A stretch of DNA of 64,000 bases from an uncultured Spirochaetaceae bacterium (GTDB lineage: Bacteria; Spirochaetota; Spirochaetia; Sphaerochaetales; Sphaerochaetaceae). Positions within the stretch are counted from its first letter, which is position 1. Each line of letters opens with the position of its first letter. Below are positions 1 through 8,817 of the stretch, piece after piece. The notes under the pieces were generated by a model. That model was not told where the DNA came from, made no database searches, and was given only the letters and a program-made list of their open reading frames with translations. Location of the stretch: the NCBI GenBank assembly GCA_944389975.1, contig CALXOH010000020.1, forward strand, positions 1-64,000. Direction: 5' to 3'. The position numbers were made by a program, and so were the translations under genes.

Positions 1-150
1 GCTCACATCTTCAGATTCCTTTCGAAACCTTGTATCCCAAGGTTCGTTTCTTCATGACCTTTTGTCAATGATTCAATGCAGGAAATCTTCCTTTATTGCT
101 TCCTCTTGACTTACGGGCTCAAATAAAACCTCCTATTCTCCCTTTTCGGT

Positions 151-798
151 GTGAATGCAGAACTCTTGATAGACCACGCATGGGGATACGAGAGCTGTAC
201 GATGAAAGACATCAAGGAGTATGAAAGCAAAGAGAGAAGCATCTCCTCAGGGCAGGTTCTTGAAAGACCTTACTCCTTCAGCGAGGGGTTGGTCACGGCA
301 AAGGAGATGGCTGACGACCTTGCCATTGAGTTGACGTCGAAAGGTTTCGTCACAGACCAGATCGTACTTCACGTAGGCTACGATAACAAGAACATCACCG
401 ACAGCGGGAGGGCGCTACACGTGGATGGCGTGAAGATCGACCACTACGGGCGTCCCGTTCCGAAGGGAGTGAATGGAAGGATATCGTTTCCGAATACATC
501 ATCGCCTCATGTGATCAGGAAAAGCGTCGAGAAGTTATATGAGGCAATCGTATCTGAAGAGCTTCTCGTGAGAAGGGTTACGATCACAGCATGCCACATT
601 TCAAAGTGCACAGGATACAGGCAACCGGATCTATTCGAGAATGACGATGGAGGAAAGGAAAAGGAGATGAGCGTGTTACGCGCGGCAATTTCCATAAAAG
701 AGAAGTTCGGGAAGAACGCGATACTGAAGGGAATGAACTACGAAAAGGGTGCGACAGCTATAAAACGGCACCATCAGATCGGAGGTCATAGGGCTTGA
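151..798 (+). pseudogene. 3' remnant of Y-family DNA polymerase (UmuC/DinB-like)
   Basis: This 215-residue reading frame, opening at a GTG, matches my recollection of the C-terminal half of the UmuC-like translesion polymerases carried on Firmicutes chromosomes and mobile elements. It has the little-finger region ('DHAWGYE', 'GSGQVL'-like 'SSGQVL', 'VTDQIVLHVGYD') and the typical tail 'KFGKNAILKGMNYEKGAT' followed by 'QIGGH'. The fingers and palm domains with the catalytic carboxylates, normally about 200-280 residues, are absent, and bases 1-150 do not encode them in any frame I can follow. No Shine-Dalgarno site precedes the GTG. I read it as a truncated, inactive gene. Its stop overlaps a TTG that starts the YolD-like frame, preserving the usual polymerase-YolD gene order. 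Confidence 0.75.
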
Positions 799-992
799 AA
801 TACGATGACATCATCTACATCGAAAAACCGGAAATAAAGCACGAAAGGATGCCTGAAAAGGCGCGGGCCGTGCAGTTTGCGCCGTTTGCAGCCCTCTCTG
901 GATATTCAGAAGCGATCGGGAACGTGGGAGTGCTATGCGAGGAAACGGCATCGAGATATACATTCCAGTGTACCTGGGATGGTGATGCATAG
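795..992 (+). pseudogene. Truncated YolD-like protein
   Basis: The frame starts at TTG overlapping the polymerase stop (TTGA). Its first 45 residues look like a YolD-family protein: 'MKYDDIIYIEKP', then 'RAVQFAPFAALSGYSEAI', the conserved motif of the small proteins encoded beside UmuC-like polymerases. After about residue 50 similarity stops and the frame ends at 65 residues, shorter than the roughly 100-130 I expect, which suggests a frameshift or deletion near 945. Taken with the headless polymerase upstream, both genes of the module look dead. Confidence 0.65.
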
Positions 993-1360
993 CTGTTTTT
1001 CAAAAACTCCATTTTATTTACCAAAACATTACATCAAAGTGCTTAATATCTTCACATCCTCCTGATATCTTTCCTGTTGTGAAAGGAAAGGCACAGGAAG
1101 GCAAAGCCTATCTGAAGTGCCGTACAAAGAACATCCGGAAGCGGCAATGCACAAGGTATCCGCGGCGGAGGCGCTCTTGTATCGGGAAAAGCCCATCTGA
1201 CGGTATGACAGTCGCCATCGAAGGCAGGACGTACTCAGAAACCAGAGGTGCTCCCATACAAGAATTTTAAAAACGAGTAAACCCTCCTTAGTCCCTGCTC
1301 TCTTGGCATGACGCCTCGAAGAGACGGGATTTTTTCTTCTCAAAGCCGTAGAATTGAATT
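993..1360. other. Gene-poor stretch with weak coding relics
   Basis: There is no credible intact gene here. Between about 1200 and 1262 a forward frame reads 'MTVAIEGRTYSETRGAP', which faintly resembles the 'vtvdGktYterkeAg' motif in large helicase/methylase proteins of conjugative elements; before it lies an open segment ending at a stop near 1200. This would fit decay of a mobile element that also supplied the polymerase-YolD pair, but the similarity is short and from memory. The last 15 bases hold a candidate promoter for the next gene. Confidence 0.3.
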
Positions 1361-2155
1361 ATGTTTGAAGTCATAGCGCGCAGGGTATTCACACTTCCAT
1401 ACATTTTCCTCGATTCATCTTTCATCGTCCTCTTGATGTTGCTTCTGATATGGAAGCGGAGGTTCCTGACGTTGTCTGTCGGCATCGCAATGGGATTGGT
1501 GTACTTTCTGGTCGACTACGGGATCTTCCACCTCTTGCTCGGCACGAGGCACATAGAAGGGGCAGGCATGTTCGAAACGCTTCTTTGGATGTCGCTCAGT
1601 TATGGCTTCACCAACTTCACCTGGATCTGGCTCTGGATGAGGAAGGATGAATACCTATTCGAATGGTCGCTCCTGATCACGCTCTGGTGGTTCTCATGCC
1701 CCCTGATCGCATCAGCATTCAGCCAAGGCGAAGAGCAAATTCTTATAGAGCGCACGACAGGACCGTACCACTACGCCATGGCGATCATACTTTTCACCGG
1801 CTACCTGCTTCTCGTGATCTGGAATATGAAAAAGGAAAACAAAGAGGAAAGAATCGACATCCCATGGCTTCTTGCAATCGGAATACTCGTACAATTCTCG
1901 TGGGAAGCGGGACTCCTTGTCGGAGGAATAAGAAGCCAGGGTTTCTCCCTTATGGAGAGCATCCGTACTTTGGTGACCAATTCCCTTCTTGAGACAAACC
2001 TTGGAATGCCCTACGCCTACTTTATATTCATCGCGGTCACAAGGAATGTGAACGAAGATTTCAGAAAAAGAAAGAACGCTCTTTCATTCATCGGAAGAGT
2101 GAAGGAGAACAACAGGGAAAAGGGCACGGGAATATCGTCAGATCGAGATTATTGA
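1361..2155 (+). CDS. Integral membrane protein of unknown function
   Basis: This is a 264-residue protein with about seven hydrophobic segments (roughly residues 17-33, 36-58, 72-92, 100-120, 137-155, 168-190 and 208-228) separated by short charged loops, and a basic cytoplasmic-looking tail. I do not recognise the family. Conserved-looking aromatic clusters include 'FTWIWLWM' and 'LWWFSCP'. No Shine-Dalgarno site precedes the ATG; instead TAGAAT ends six bases before it (1349-1354), predicting a leaderless transcript. It converges on the ABC ATPase gene, overlapping its end by 18 bases. A sensor or small-molecule transporter are both possible and the sequence does not decide. Confidence 0.7.
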   Translation: MFEVIARRVFTLPYIFLDSSFIVLLMLLLIWKRRFLTLSVGIAMGLVYFLVDYGIFHLLLGTRHIEGAGMFETLLWMSLSYGFTNFTWIWLWMRKDEYLFEWSLLITLWWFSCPLIASAFSQGEEQILIERTTGPYHYAMAIILFTGYLLLVIWNMKKENKEERIDIPWLLAIGILVQFSWEAGLLVGGIRSQGFSLMESIRTLVTNSLLETNLGMPYAYFIFIAVTRNVNEDFRKRKNALSFIGRVKENNREKGTGISSDRDY

Positions 2156-2692
2156 ATCGATATCAAAGAGTTCTTGATCCTCTTCCTCATGCGAAACGAC
2201 TACTATGCGGCTTGACGGGAACGTATCGAGTATGAGGCGGGAGACACTCTCCTTCATGCCTTCATCAAGGCCTCTGAGCGGTTCGTCGAGAAAAAGGACA
2301 TCAGATGGAAGAAGCAATATGCGTGCAATTGCGAGACGACGGCGCATCCCCCCGGAAAGTTCATGGCACTTCCTCATCTCCTCCCCGGCAAGGCCTACCT
2401 TGGAAAGGACATCCAACGCTCTATCTCTCTCGCTTGTAACCATCATCAGGTTCGAAAGAACGGAGATCTTCATGGAAAGCCTGTCTTCCTGAAAAAGAAC
2501 CAAAGGGGAACGGGGTTTCCCGCTGTACGTTCCTTCGTAATCGTCATCAAGAAGCGAAAGCATCCGCAAAAGCGTTGTTTTCCCGGATCCTGACGGCCCT
2601 TTGATCAAAGTGCGTCTGCCGTATACCCAGAATATTCTATCTTCAAACACGACCTTCTCTCCGAAGGCTTTCCTCTTAACCTCTAGTTTCAC
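2138..2692 (-). CDS. ABC transporter ATP-binding protein (NitT/TauT type)
   Basis: This is the nucleotide-binding subunit of the adjacent importer. Visible motifs are Walker A 'GPSGSGKTT', Q-loop 'LFQEDRL', signature 'LSGGMRRRLAIAR', Walker B 'VLFLDEP' and the switch histidine in 'VVVSHEEED'. I place the start at the GTG at 2692, which overlaps the permease stop as GTGA, instead of the longer upstream frame that reads through the permease gene. The product is then 184 residues, somewhat short for a SsuB/TauB-like ATPase (about 240); the C-terminal part after the H-loop is minimal. Translational coupling to the permease is likely. Confidence 0.88.
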   Translation of the reverse strand: MKLEVKRKAFGEKVVFEDRIFWVYGRRTLIKGPSGSGKTTLLRMLSLLDDDYEGTYSGKPRSPLVLFQEDRLSMKISVLSNLMMVTSERDRALDVLSKVGLAGEEMRKCHELSGGMRRRLAIARILLLPSDVLFLDEPLRGLDEGMKESVSRLILDTFPSSRIVVVSHEEEDQELFDIDSIISI

Positions 2693-3444
2693 TTCAAAAT
2701 CCTTCCGGAGATCGCCCCAGCAAGTACGAGAAAACACCTCTCCAAGAGAAATGAGAGCGCAATTATCATAATAGTCCATGCAAAGAGTTCGGGTGTCTCC
2801 AAGTATACTTTTGCTTCGTAGAGCCTCTCCCCGATCGATCCCGATGGCAAGGATATCACCTCGGCAGCTATTCCGCTTTTGAATGAAAGTCCCACCGAAA
2901 GCGAAAGCGCGCTTTCAAAGTACGGTATTACAGAAGGTAGGTATACATACCGTGCCTTCCTGATCGCACTCACGTGGTACGATGACGCTGCCTCCAACAA
3001 GTCATCATCGGTCTCATCAAGCCCTTTCAAGATGTTCTCATGGACTATAGGGAAGACCATCAGAAAGGAAATCACCACGGAGAGGTTCCTGCTTTCAATC
3101 CACACCAGAAGAAGAATGACTATGGAAGCAACCGGCGTTGCCCTTATGATCCTGGTGATTGAAGCTGACAACGCCCTGAAAGTCTTATTCACATAAGAAA
3201 GAAAGGAAGACAGGAAAGCGCACAAGAAGGCAAGGAGAAGGCCGGAGATGATCTTGAAAAGGGTGATGGATATCGAAATGTACGTACTTTCATCCGCCAG
3301 AAGAGGGATGAACGCACGTGCGACATCAATTGGAGTCGGGAGAAGAAGAACTTCCCCCACTACTTTCCCAAGTACAGTCCAGAGAAGAAGCCAGAAGATG
3401 ATCGAAAAGATCGTATTTGGAAGATCAGATCTGGTAGAAGTCAT
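2689..3444 (-). CDS. ABC transporter permease (NitT/TauT, SsuC-like)
   Basis: This 251-residue inner-membrane permease has about six membrane segments. It carries the cytoplasmic coupling sequence typical of the BPD_transp_1 family ('ETDDDLLEAASSYHVSAIRKARYVYLP', here split around the EAA-like 'EAASSY...A...LP' pattern). It overlaps the substrate-binding protein gene by 20 bases and the ATPase gene by 4, so the three are one operon. Members of this family import nitrate, taurine/sulfonates, thiamine precursors and related compounds; the substrate cannot be read from the permease. Confidence 0.88.
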   Translation of the reverse strand: MTSTRSDLPNTIFSIIFWLLLWTVLGKVVGEVLLLPTPIDVARAFIPLLADESTYISISITLFKIISGLLLAFLCAFLSSFLSYVNKTFRALSASITRIIRATPVASIVILLLVWIESRNLSVVISFLMVFPIVHENILKGLDETDDDLLEAASSYHVSAIRKARYVYLPSVIPYFESALSLSVGLSFKSGIAAEVISLPSGSIGERLYEAKVYLETPELFAWTIMIIALSFLLERCFLVLAGAISGRILK

Positions 3445-4366
3445 CGCCGGGGACGGCCCCTCCTATGCTCTTCGGATCGATGGAATAAAGCACCTCAAGG
3501 TACGATGAGAGCTCATCTTTCATCTCATCCCCTGAAATCATGACTATGTGTGACCCGGGTATCGCCTTCTCCCCTACAGCCGCACTTATTATTCCGTAGC
3601 GCTCCATGATCATTGCCGCTTCATTTATTTCGCTGTTCACCCTTTCAACGGAGTTTCCATACGCAGTCAGAAACGAAGGAAGAAGGTTCTCATCTTTTAA
3701 AAGCTTTTCATCGTTTGCTATCGTCACCCCAGTTATAACGGATTTCCCGGTCAGAAGCCTCCACTCCTCGTTCAGATCGACCAATAAAGATAGTGCAGGA
3801 TCTTTTTCAAGCACTGCAGACAAGAACGGCTCGGGAAGAAGCGCCACAGCCTCATCATCTTCAGCGAGTGCCAGTACACACTCCGTGTGTTCGCTCTTCC
3901 ACTCGACAAAAACATCCTTTCCGATCTCCATTCCGTTTGCTTTCAAAAGGTAGCAAAGTACGTATTCGGGAGTCGCACCCTTTCCCGCTGAGTATATCGT
4001 CTTTCCCACAAGATCTTTCAAAGAAGAGATCGTGCAGTCTTTCCCCGCGATGTAAAGCACCCCGAGAGTGTTGATGGCAACAGCGCTCACATCCCCTTTC
4101 GTACGGTTGTACAACACCGATGCAAGATTCAAGGGAACGGAAGCGAACGTAAAGTCGCCTCTAACTATCCTCGGGATCGCCATATCAGGGGATGCTTCGA
4201 TCGAGAAGTCATACTCATACCCGTCGACGCTCTTTTCCCCGGCTTTGTCCATCAGGAAAGCCATACCCATCGCAGTCGGCCCCTTTAAAAGAATGACATC
4301 GACGTTCTCAGAGAAAACAGGAAGAAGTACAAAGAATACCAAGAGAAGTGAAAGGATTTTCTTCAT
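3425..4366 (-). CDS. ABC transporter substrate-binding protein (NMT1/SsuA-like)
   Basis: The product has 313 residues starting with a clear signal peptide, 'MKKILSLLLVFFVLLPVFS', with no lipobox cysteine, so it should be a soluble periplasmic binding protein. The body has the pattern of the SsuA/NMT1 family: 'LLKGPTAMGMAFLM' at the N-terminus, an 'ASVPLNLASVLYN' strand-helix and 'LKDLVGKTIYSAGKGATPEYVL'. I chose the ATG at 4366 because the longer frame adds 28 residues ahead of the signal peptide. There is no Shine-Dalgarno site; TATAAT ends seven bases before the ATG. The ligand is unknown; the flanking purine genes are only weak circumstantial evidence. Confidence 0.87.
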   Translation of the reverse strand: MKKILSLLLVFFVLLPVFSENVDVILLKGPTAMGMAFLMDKAGEKSVDGYEYDFSIEASPDMAIPRIVRGDFTFASVPLNLASVLYNRTKGDVSAVAINTLGVLYIAGKDCTISSLKDLVGKTIYSAGKGATPEYVLCYLLKANGMEIGKDVFVEWKSEHTECVLALAEDDEAVALLPEPFLSAVLEKDPALSLLVDLNEEWRLLTGKSVITGVTIANDEKLLKDENLLPSFLTAYGNSVERVNSEINEAAMIMERYGIISAAVGEKAIPGSHIVMISGDEMKDELSSYLEVLYSIDPKSIGGAVPGDDFYQI

Positions 4367-4401
4367 ACCCGGAATTATAGTGAAGTGTCCTATGATGAGA
4401 A

Positions 4402-4427
4402 AGGCCCTGACGAAATTGCCAGGGCCT
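4402..4427 (-). terminator. Candidate terminator hairpin after purine permease
   Basis: An eight-base-pair perfect stem, AGGCCCTG/CAGGGCCT, with a ten-base loop lies 20 bases beyond the stop of the NCS2 permease gene on the minus strand. It is followed on that strand by a short T-rich run (TTTCTCATC). The run is weak, so termination efficiency is uncertain. It sits just upstream of the promoter of the binding-protein gene. Confidence 0.5.
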
Positions 4428-4446
4428 ATGGGAAGGAAGAGAGGAA

Positions 4447-5748
4447 TCACATCTGGATTCCATCCACTATGAACTTCAGCAAGAAGAGGATCGTAAGGAT
4501 CACGGTTGCAATCGATATGTCCTCGAATTCCTTCTTCGCCGCCTTGATCAATACGTACGCAATTACTCCGAACATTATTCCATCGGAGATCGAATACGCG
4601 CAGAGCATCATCAATATCGTAAGGAACGCGGGAATTCCCTCGCTCGGGTCTTCGAATTCCATGTTCTTTATCGATCCCATCATGAAGAAGCCGACCAGTA
4701 CGAGTGCCGGTGTGGTTGCCGCAGAAGGAACCGAAAGAAGAAGCGGAGAGAGGAAAAGGGATAGGAAGAAAAGGATTCCCGTGGTAAGTGCAGTCAATCC
4801 AGTCCTGCCCCCTTCGACAACTCCGGTTGAGCTTTCGACGAATGTGGTTACAGTTGATGTTCCGAGGATTGCACCTACCGTGGTGCCTACAGCGTCAGCA
4901 AAGAGAGCTTCCTTGCAGTGAGGAATCGATCCATCCTTCTGTATCATGTCCGCTTTGGTCGCACAGCCTATCAAGGTACCGACTGTATCGAACATATCCA
5001 CAAACAGGAATGTGAAGCAGACGATTATGAAATCCACGGGGTGTGCAGCAACCTCTGCAAAACTGAACTTCCAGAACGTGGGCTCCAAAGATGGCGGAAG
5101 CCAAGAACCACCGTGGAATGTCGTTATCTTCATAGGAATGCCGATGATCGTTGTGATGACTATTCCCCAAAGGAGCGCGCCCTTGACGTTGTATGCAAGC
5201 AGAATCGAAGTGATAACCAATCCGATGAGTGCAAGAAGCGCAGGGCCGGAAGTCACGTCGCCGAGCTCGACCAATGTGGCCCCATCGACTATTATCCCTG
5301 CATTCTGCAAGCCGATGAACGCTATGAAGAACCCTATTCCTACGCTTATGGCACTCTTGAGATTCCTGGGTATGCTGTTTACTATCGCTTCACGAACGTT
5401 GCAAAGGGTAAGGGCAATGAAGATGATACCCTCGATGAACACCGCAGTGATTGCAAACTGCCATGAATATCCCATTATGCCGCATACAGTGACTGCAAGA
5501 AATGCATTAAGTCCCATTCCCGGTGCCAGTGCAAACGGCAGGTTCGCAACGAAAGCCATCACGAGCGTTGCGATTCCTGCAGATATGGCAGTCGCGGAAA
5601 AAACAGCCCCTGTATCCATCTTTGCCCCTGAAAGGATCATGGGGTTTACGATAAGGATATAAGCCATTGCCAGGAATGTCGTCACGCCGGCAACTATTTC
5701 GGTCTTGACCGTAGTTCCGTGTTCTTTCAATTTGAAGATTTTCTCCAT
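4447..5748 (-). CDS. NCS2 family purine permease (adenine/guanine/hypoxanthine, AzgA/PbuG-like)
   Basis: This 433-residue proton-coupled nucleobase importer has about 12-14 membrane segments. The N-terminus 'EIVAGVTTFLAMAYILIVNP', the 'GMGLNAFLAVTVCG' helix and 'DMFDTVGTLIG' are signatures of the AzgA/PbuG branch, which takes up adenine, guanine or hypoxanthine and not uracil or xanthine. The start at 5748 is supported by AAAAGGAG placed 7 bases upstream; the longer frame adds 32 residues of non-membrane sequence. It is divergent from adenine deaminase, with which it would form an uptake-deamination pair, and the 110-base gap must hold both promoters. Confidence 0.93.
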   Translation of the reverse strand: MEKIFKLKEHGTTVKTEIVAGVTTFLAMAYILIVNPMILSGAKMDTGAVFSATAISAGIATLVMAFVANLPFALAPGMGLNAFLAVTVCGIMGYSWQFAITAVFIEGIIFIALTLCNVREAIVNSIPRNLKSAISVGIGFFIAFIGLQNAGIIVDGATLVELGDVTSGPALLALIGLVITSILLAYNVKGALLWGIVITTIIGIPMKITTFHGGSWLPPSLEPTFWKFSFAEVAAHPVDFIIVCFTFLFVDMFDTVGTLIGCATKADMIQKDGSIPHCKEALFADAVGTTVGAILGTSTVTTFVESSTGVVEGGRTGLTALTTGILFFLSLFLSPLLLSVPSAATTPALVLVGFFMMGSIKNMEFEDPSEGIPAFLTILMMLCAYSISDGIMFGVIAYVLIKAAKKEFEDISIATVILTILFLLKFIVDGIQM

Positions 5749-5858
5749 AGCAAACTCCTTTTCAATCAAATTGTACCAGCATTCCAATATTTCGTGTGTG
5801 AAAATGATTTTCCACAAAAATCCGGGAGAAAGCCTTAGAATCAATATGGAGGCTTCAG
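5749..5858. promoter_or_regulatory. Divergent promoter region, purine permease / adenine deaminase
   Basis: The 110-base gap separates two opposite purine genes, so it should carry both promoters and any shared operator. For the deaminase a TAGAAT (5836-5841) sits 17 bases before the ATG with a GGAGG Shine-Dalgarno at 5848-5852. For the permease a TACAAT lies on the minus strand near 5771-5776. I saw no purine-riboswitch-like three-way junction and the leaders are too short for one. Confidence 0.5.
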
Positions 5859-7598
5859 ATGGAAAGGAAAAAAGCTGAGGAAATCATAGACATATTGAAC
5901 GGGAAAGGGAAAGCGGATCTTGTTGTGAAAAACGCAAAAGTCGTCGATGTATACAATAAAGAAGTGTTCGAATCCCCGGTTGCCGTGAAAGACGGCTTGA
6001 TCATCGGCTTCTCATCTTCCATTGAAGCACAGGAGGAGTTCGATGCCGAAGGGAAATACCTCATTCCCGGCCTTATCGATGCGCATTGCCATATCGAAAG
6101 CTCGCACCTCACGCCGCCAGGGTACTCGGATGCGGTGGTACCGAACGGGGTCACCACGGTGATAGCCGATCCGCATGAGATAGCAAACGTATCAGGCCTT
6201 GACGGAATCGACTACATGCTTGAGGCATCAGCGGGCCTTCCATTGTCGGTCTTCATAATGTTCCCGTCGTGCGTTCCCGCAACTCCGTTTGAACACTCGG
6301 GGGCGACACTTACATCGGAAAGCGTCGGGAAATATATGGAAAACGAAAGAATAAAGGGACTCGGGGAGATGATGAATTACCCGGGTGTGGTCTCCGGGGA
6401 TGATGAAGTATTAAAGAAGCTTGAGAAGGCATGGAAAGCCGGGAAGATAATAGACGGACACGCACCCGATCTCACGGGAAGAGATCTCGACCTGTATACA
6501 TTCGCAGGGTGTATGACAGAGCACGAATGCTCAAGGCCCGAAGAACTCAGGGAGAAGGTACAAAAGGGAATGTACGTGATGCTCCGCGAAGGCACCAGCT
6601 GCAAGAACGTTCTGCCGCTGCTTCCGGGGGTGGATGAAAGAAATTCCGGACGGATATTGTTCGCAACAGACGACAGACAGCCTACCACGATACTATCCGA
6701 GGGGGCGGTCGACTACGGAGTCTCGCTTGCAATCAGAAACGGCCTTGACCCCCTATACGCCGTTTCGATGGCTACGCTGAACGCAGCAGAGTGCTACGGA
6801 CTTTCCGACAGAGGAGCGATATCCCCGGGGAAAAGGGCCGACTTCTTCCTTTCAAAGACCCTGTCGGAAGGGCTTGATGCCGACGAAGTATTCGTTTCGG
6901 GAAAACTAGTGGCAAAAGGTGGAAAGATCCTTGAAAAAGGGGGGACCGACGCATCCGATGAGAAAGTGAAAGGCTCCTTGAATATAAAAAACCTTACACT
7001 CGGCAGCTTCAGACTCCCGCTTGGTACGGGTAAAGCGAAAGTGATCGGGATAATCCCCGGTGGTGTCGTGACGGAGCTTTTGGAAGAGGATGTCGGAAGG
7101 GACTCTGACGGACTATGGCAATACGAGGAAGACAGGGACATACTCAAGCTTGCCGTAATCGAAAGGCACAAGGGAACGGGAAACATCGGAGTTGGACTCA
7201 TAAAGGGTTACGGTTTGAAGGAAGGTGCGGTTGCGACAACGATCTCCCACGATTCGCACAACGTCATCGTAGTCGGGAAAACAGATGAAGACATGCTTCT
7301 CGCAGTAAATGCGCTGGAAGATGCGGGAGGGGGGATTGCGATCGTAAGAAACGGCAAGGTGCTTTCAGTCCAGAAGCTCGAGATCGGAGGGTTGATGACC
7401 AAGAGAAGCCTTGACGAAGTTGCAAAAGAGATCAGCAAGATGACAAGAATCGCCCACGATGAACTTGGAGTGTCAGAAAAGATCGATCCGTTCATGACCC
7501 TTTCATTCATGGCCCTACCCGTGATTCCGCGCCTCAAGCTTACAGATTCGGGATTATTCGACGTTGCGAAGTTCGAATTCGTTCCGATAGAGTCGTGA
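5859..7598 (+). CDS. ade: Adenine deaminase
   Basis: The enzyme converts adenine to hypoxanthine and ammonia. The 579-residue length matches bacterial Ade of the amidohydrolase superfamily. Metal-site motifs are visible: 'GLIDAHCHIESSHL' (strand-1 HxH), 'DPHEIANV' shortly after, 'KIIDGHAPDLTGRDL', 'TEHECS' and the late catalytic 'FATDDRQP'. The C-terminal domain contains 'VATTISHDSHNVIVVG', also characteristic of Ade. With the adjacent NCS2 permease this gives a route from imported adenine to hypoxanthine. A normal Shine-Dalgarno (GGAGG) precedes the ATG. Confidence 0.96.
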   Translation: MERKKAEEIIDILNGKGKADLVVKNAKVVDVYNKEVFESPVAVKDGLIIGFSSSIEAQEEFDAEGKYLIPGLIDAHCHIESSHLTPPGYSDAVVPNGVTTVIADPHEIANVSGLDGIDYMLEASAGLPLSVFIMFPSCVPATPFEHSGATLTSESVGKYMENERIKGLGEMMNYPGVVSGDDEVLKKLEKAWKAGKIIDGHAPDLTGRDLDLYTFAGCMTEHECSRPEELREKVQKGMYVMLREGTSCKNVLPLLPGVDERNSGRILFATDDRQPTTILSEGAVDYGVSLAIRNGLDPLYAVSMATLNAAECYGLSDRGAISPGKRADFFLSKTLSEGLDADEVFVSGKLVAKGGKILEKGGTDASDEKVKGSLNIKNLTLGSFRLPLGTGKAKVIGIIPGGVVTELLEEDVGRDSDGLWQYEEDRDILKLAVIERHKGTGNIGVGLIKGYGLKEGAVATTISHDSHNVIVVGKTDEDMLLAVNALEDAGGGIAIVRNGKVLSVQKLEIGGLMTKRSLDEVAKEISKMTRIAHDELGVSEKIDPFMTLSFMALPVIPRLKLTDSGLFDVAKFEFVPIES

Positions 7599-7630
7599 AA
7601 ACATAGATTTCCCATTGAATTAACCTCAAC

Positions 7631-7704
7631 TTAACTTCTTTTAGTCACATTTGATGTAAAATTTAAGTTAAACTTTTCTTTGTCTATTGGACAGGAAAAG
7701 GAGG
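7631..7704 (+). promoter_or_regulatory. pfk-ppk promoter with inverted repeat
   Basis: TAAAAT (7657-7662) is a plausible -10 box. It lies between the arms of an inverted repeat TTAACTT (7631-7637) / AAGTTAA (7665-7671) that could bind a dimeric regulator over the promoter. AAAGGAGG at 7697-7704 is a strong ribosome-binding site for the ATG at 7709. No convincing -35 is visible at 17 bases. Confidence 0.45.
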
Positions 7705-7708
7705 CAAT

Positions 7709-8794
7709 ATGAAAATCGGTATTCTCACAAGCGGCGGGGACTGCCCGGGATTGAATGCTGTAATCAGGGGTTTTGCAAAATATGTCTACAACCAGATTCC
7801 GAAAGCTGAGATAATCGGCATCTCCGACGGATACGGCGGACTTATAAACGGGGAAGCGCATACACTCAAGGAATCCGATTTCTCCGGCATATTGAATGTC
7901 GGGGGGACAATACTCGGAACATCGAGGCAGCCGTACAAGCTGATGACACAGGAAGACCAGAACGGCCAAAGCAAGCTTGATCTGATGAAGAAGAATTACA
8001 AGAAGCTCGGACTTGATCTCTTGGTAACGCTCGGAGGGGCGGGAACGCACAAGACCGCAGCACTCCTGTCCCAGAACGGATGCAACGTCATAGGACTGCC
8101 AAAGACGATCGACAACGACATCTGGGGCACCGATGTAACGTTCGGTTTCCATACAGCCGTCGATATCGATACGGAGTGCATAGACCGCATACACACGACA
8201 GCAGCAAGCCACGGGCGCACGATGCTTGTCGAGATAATGGGAAACAAGGTCGGCTGGCTGACGCTTTATGCAGGAATTGCAGGGGGCGCGGACATAATAC
8301 TTCTTCCCGAATTCCCGTTCGATCCTGATGATGTCGTAAAAACAGTCAGAAAGAGGATCGACAACGGAAAAGCATTCAACATCATCGCAATCGCAGAGGG
8401 TGCGATCACCAAAGCCGAAAGCAAAATGAAGAAGCAGGAGAAGCTCGAGAAGAGAGGCGGGGATGTGACGCTCACTTCAGCACTTGCAAGGTACATCGAG
8501 AAAGAGGCGGGGGTAGAGACCCGTACCGTCGTACCAGGGCACCTTCAGAGGGGTGGAAATCCGAGTCCTTACGACAGGCTCCTTTCGACCGAGATGGGTT
8601 CGTTTGCGGGAAAGCTCGTAGAGGAAGGCAAGTTCGGTACTACAGTCGCGGTCGTAAACAATAAAATAACGTCCAACTATCTTATTGACATTGCGGGAAA
8701 GACGAAGTATATCCCGAAGGATCATCAGATGATTGGAGTTGCAAGAAGCATCGGAATCTCCTTTGGAGACGGGGAGAAATACGAGAAAAACTGA
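7709..8794 (+). CDS. pfkA: 6-phosphofructokinase
   Basis: The 361-residue protein has the PFK fold motifs: N-terminal 'GILTSGGDCPGLNAVIRG', 'GLPKTIDNDIWGTD' with the catalytic aspartate, and 'VEIMGNKVGWL'. It phosphorylates fructose 6-phosphate in glycolysis. Phosphoryl-donor specificity is unclear: the segment that reads GGDG in ATP enzymes and GGDD in pyrophosphate enzymes is 'LGGAGTHKTA' here, so the magnesium-binding aspartate is alanine, while 'PKTIDND' carries the lysine usual in pyrophosphate and group III enzymes. I recall close relatives with 'GGNGTHKTA', so this is a natural lineage. It is co-transcribed with polyphosphate kinase 23 bases downstream. Confidence 0.92.
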   Translation: MKIGILTSGGDCPGLNAVIRGFAKYVYNQIPKAEIIGISDGYGGLINGEAHTLKESDFSGILNVGGTILGTSRQPYKLMTQEDQNGQSKLDLMKKNYKKLGLDLLVTLGGAGTHKTAALLSQNGCNVIGLPKTIDNDIWGTDVTFGFHTAVDIDTECIDRIHTTAASHGRTMLVEIMGNKVGWLTLYAGIAGGADIILLPEFPFDPDDVVKTVRKRIDNGKAFNIIAIAEGAITKAESKMKKQEKLEKRGGDVTLTSALARYIEKEAGVETRTVVPGHLQRGGNPSPYDRLLSTEMGSFAGKLVEEGKFGTTVAVVNNKITSNYLIDIAGKTKYIPKDHQMIGVARSIGISFGDGEKYEKN

Positions 8795-8817
8795 TACAAG
8801 ACAATCTCAAGGAGTAC

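Noticed and set aside
5749-5858. Purine riboswitch between NCS2 permease and adenine deaminase
   Set aside because: No conserved three-way junction core or loop sequences; predicted leaders too short.
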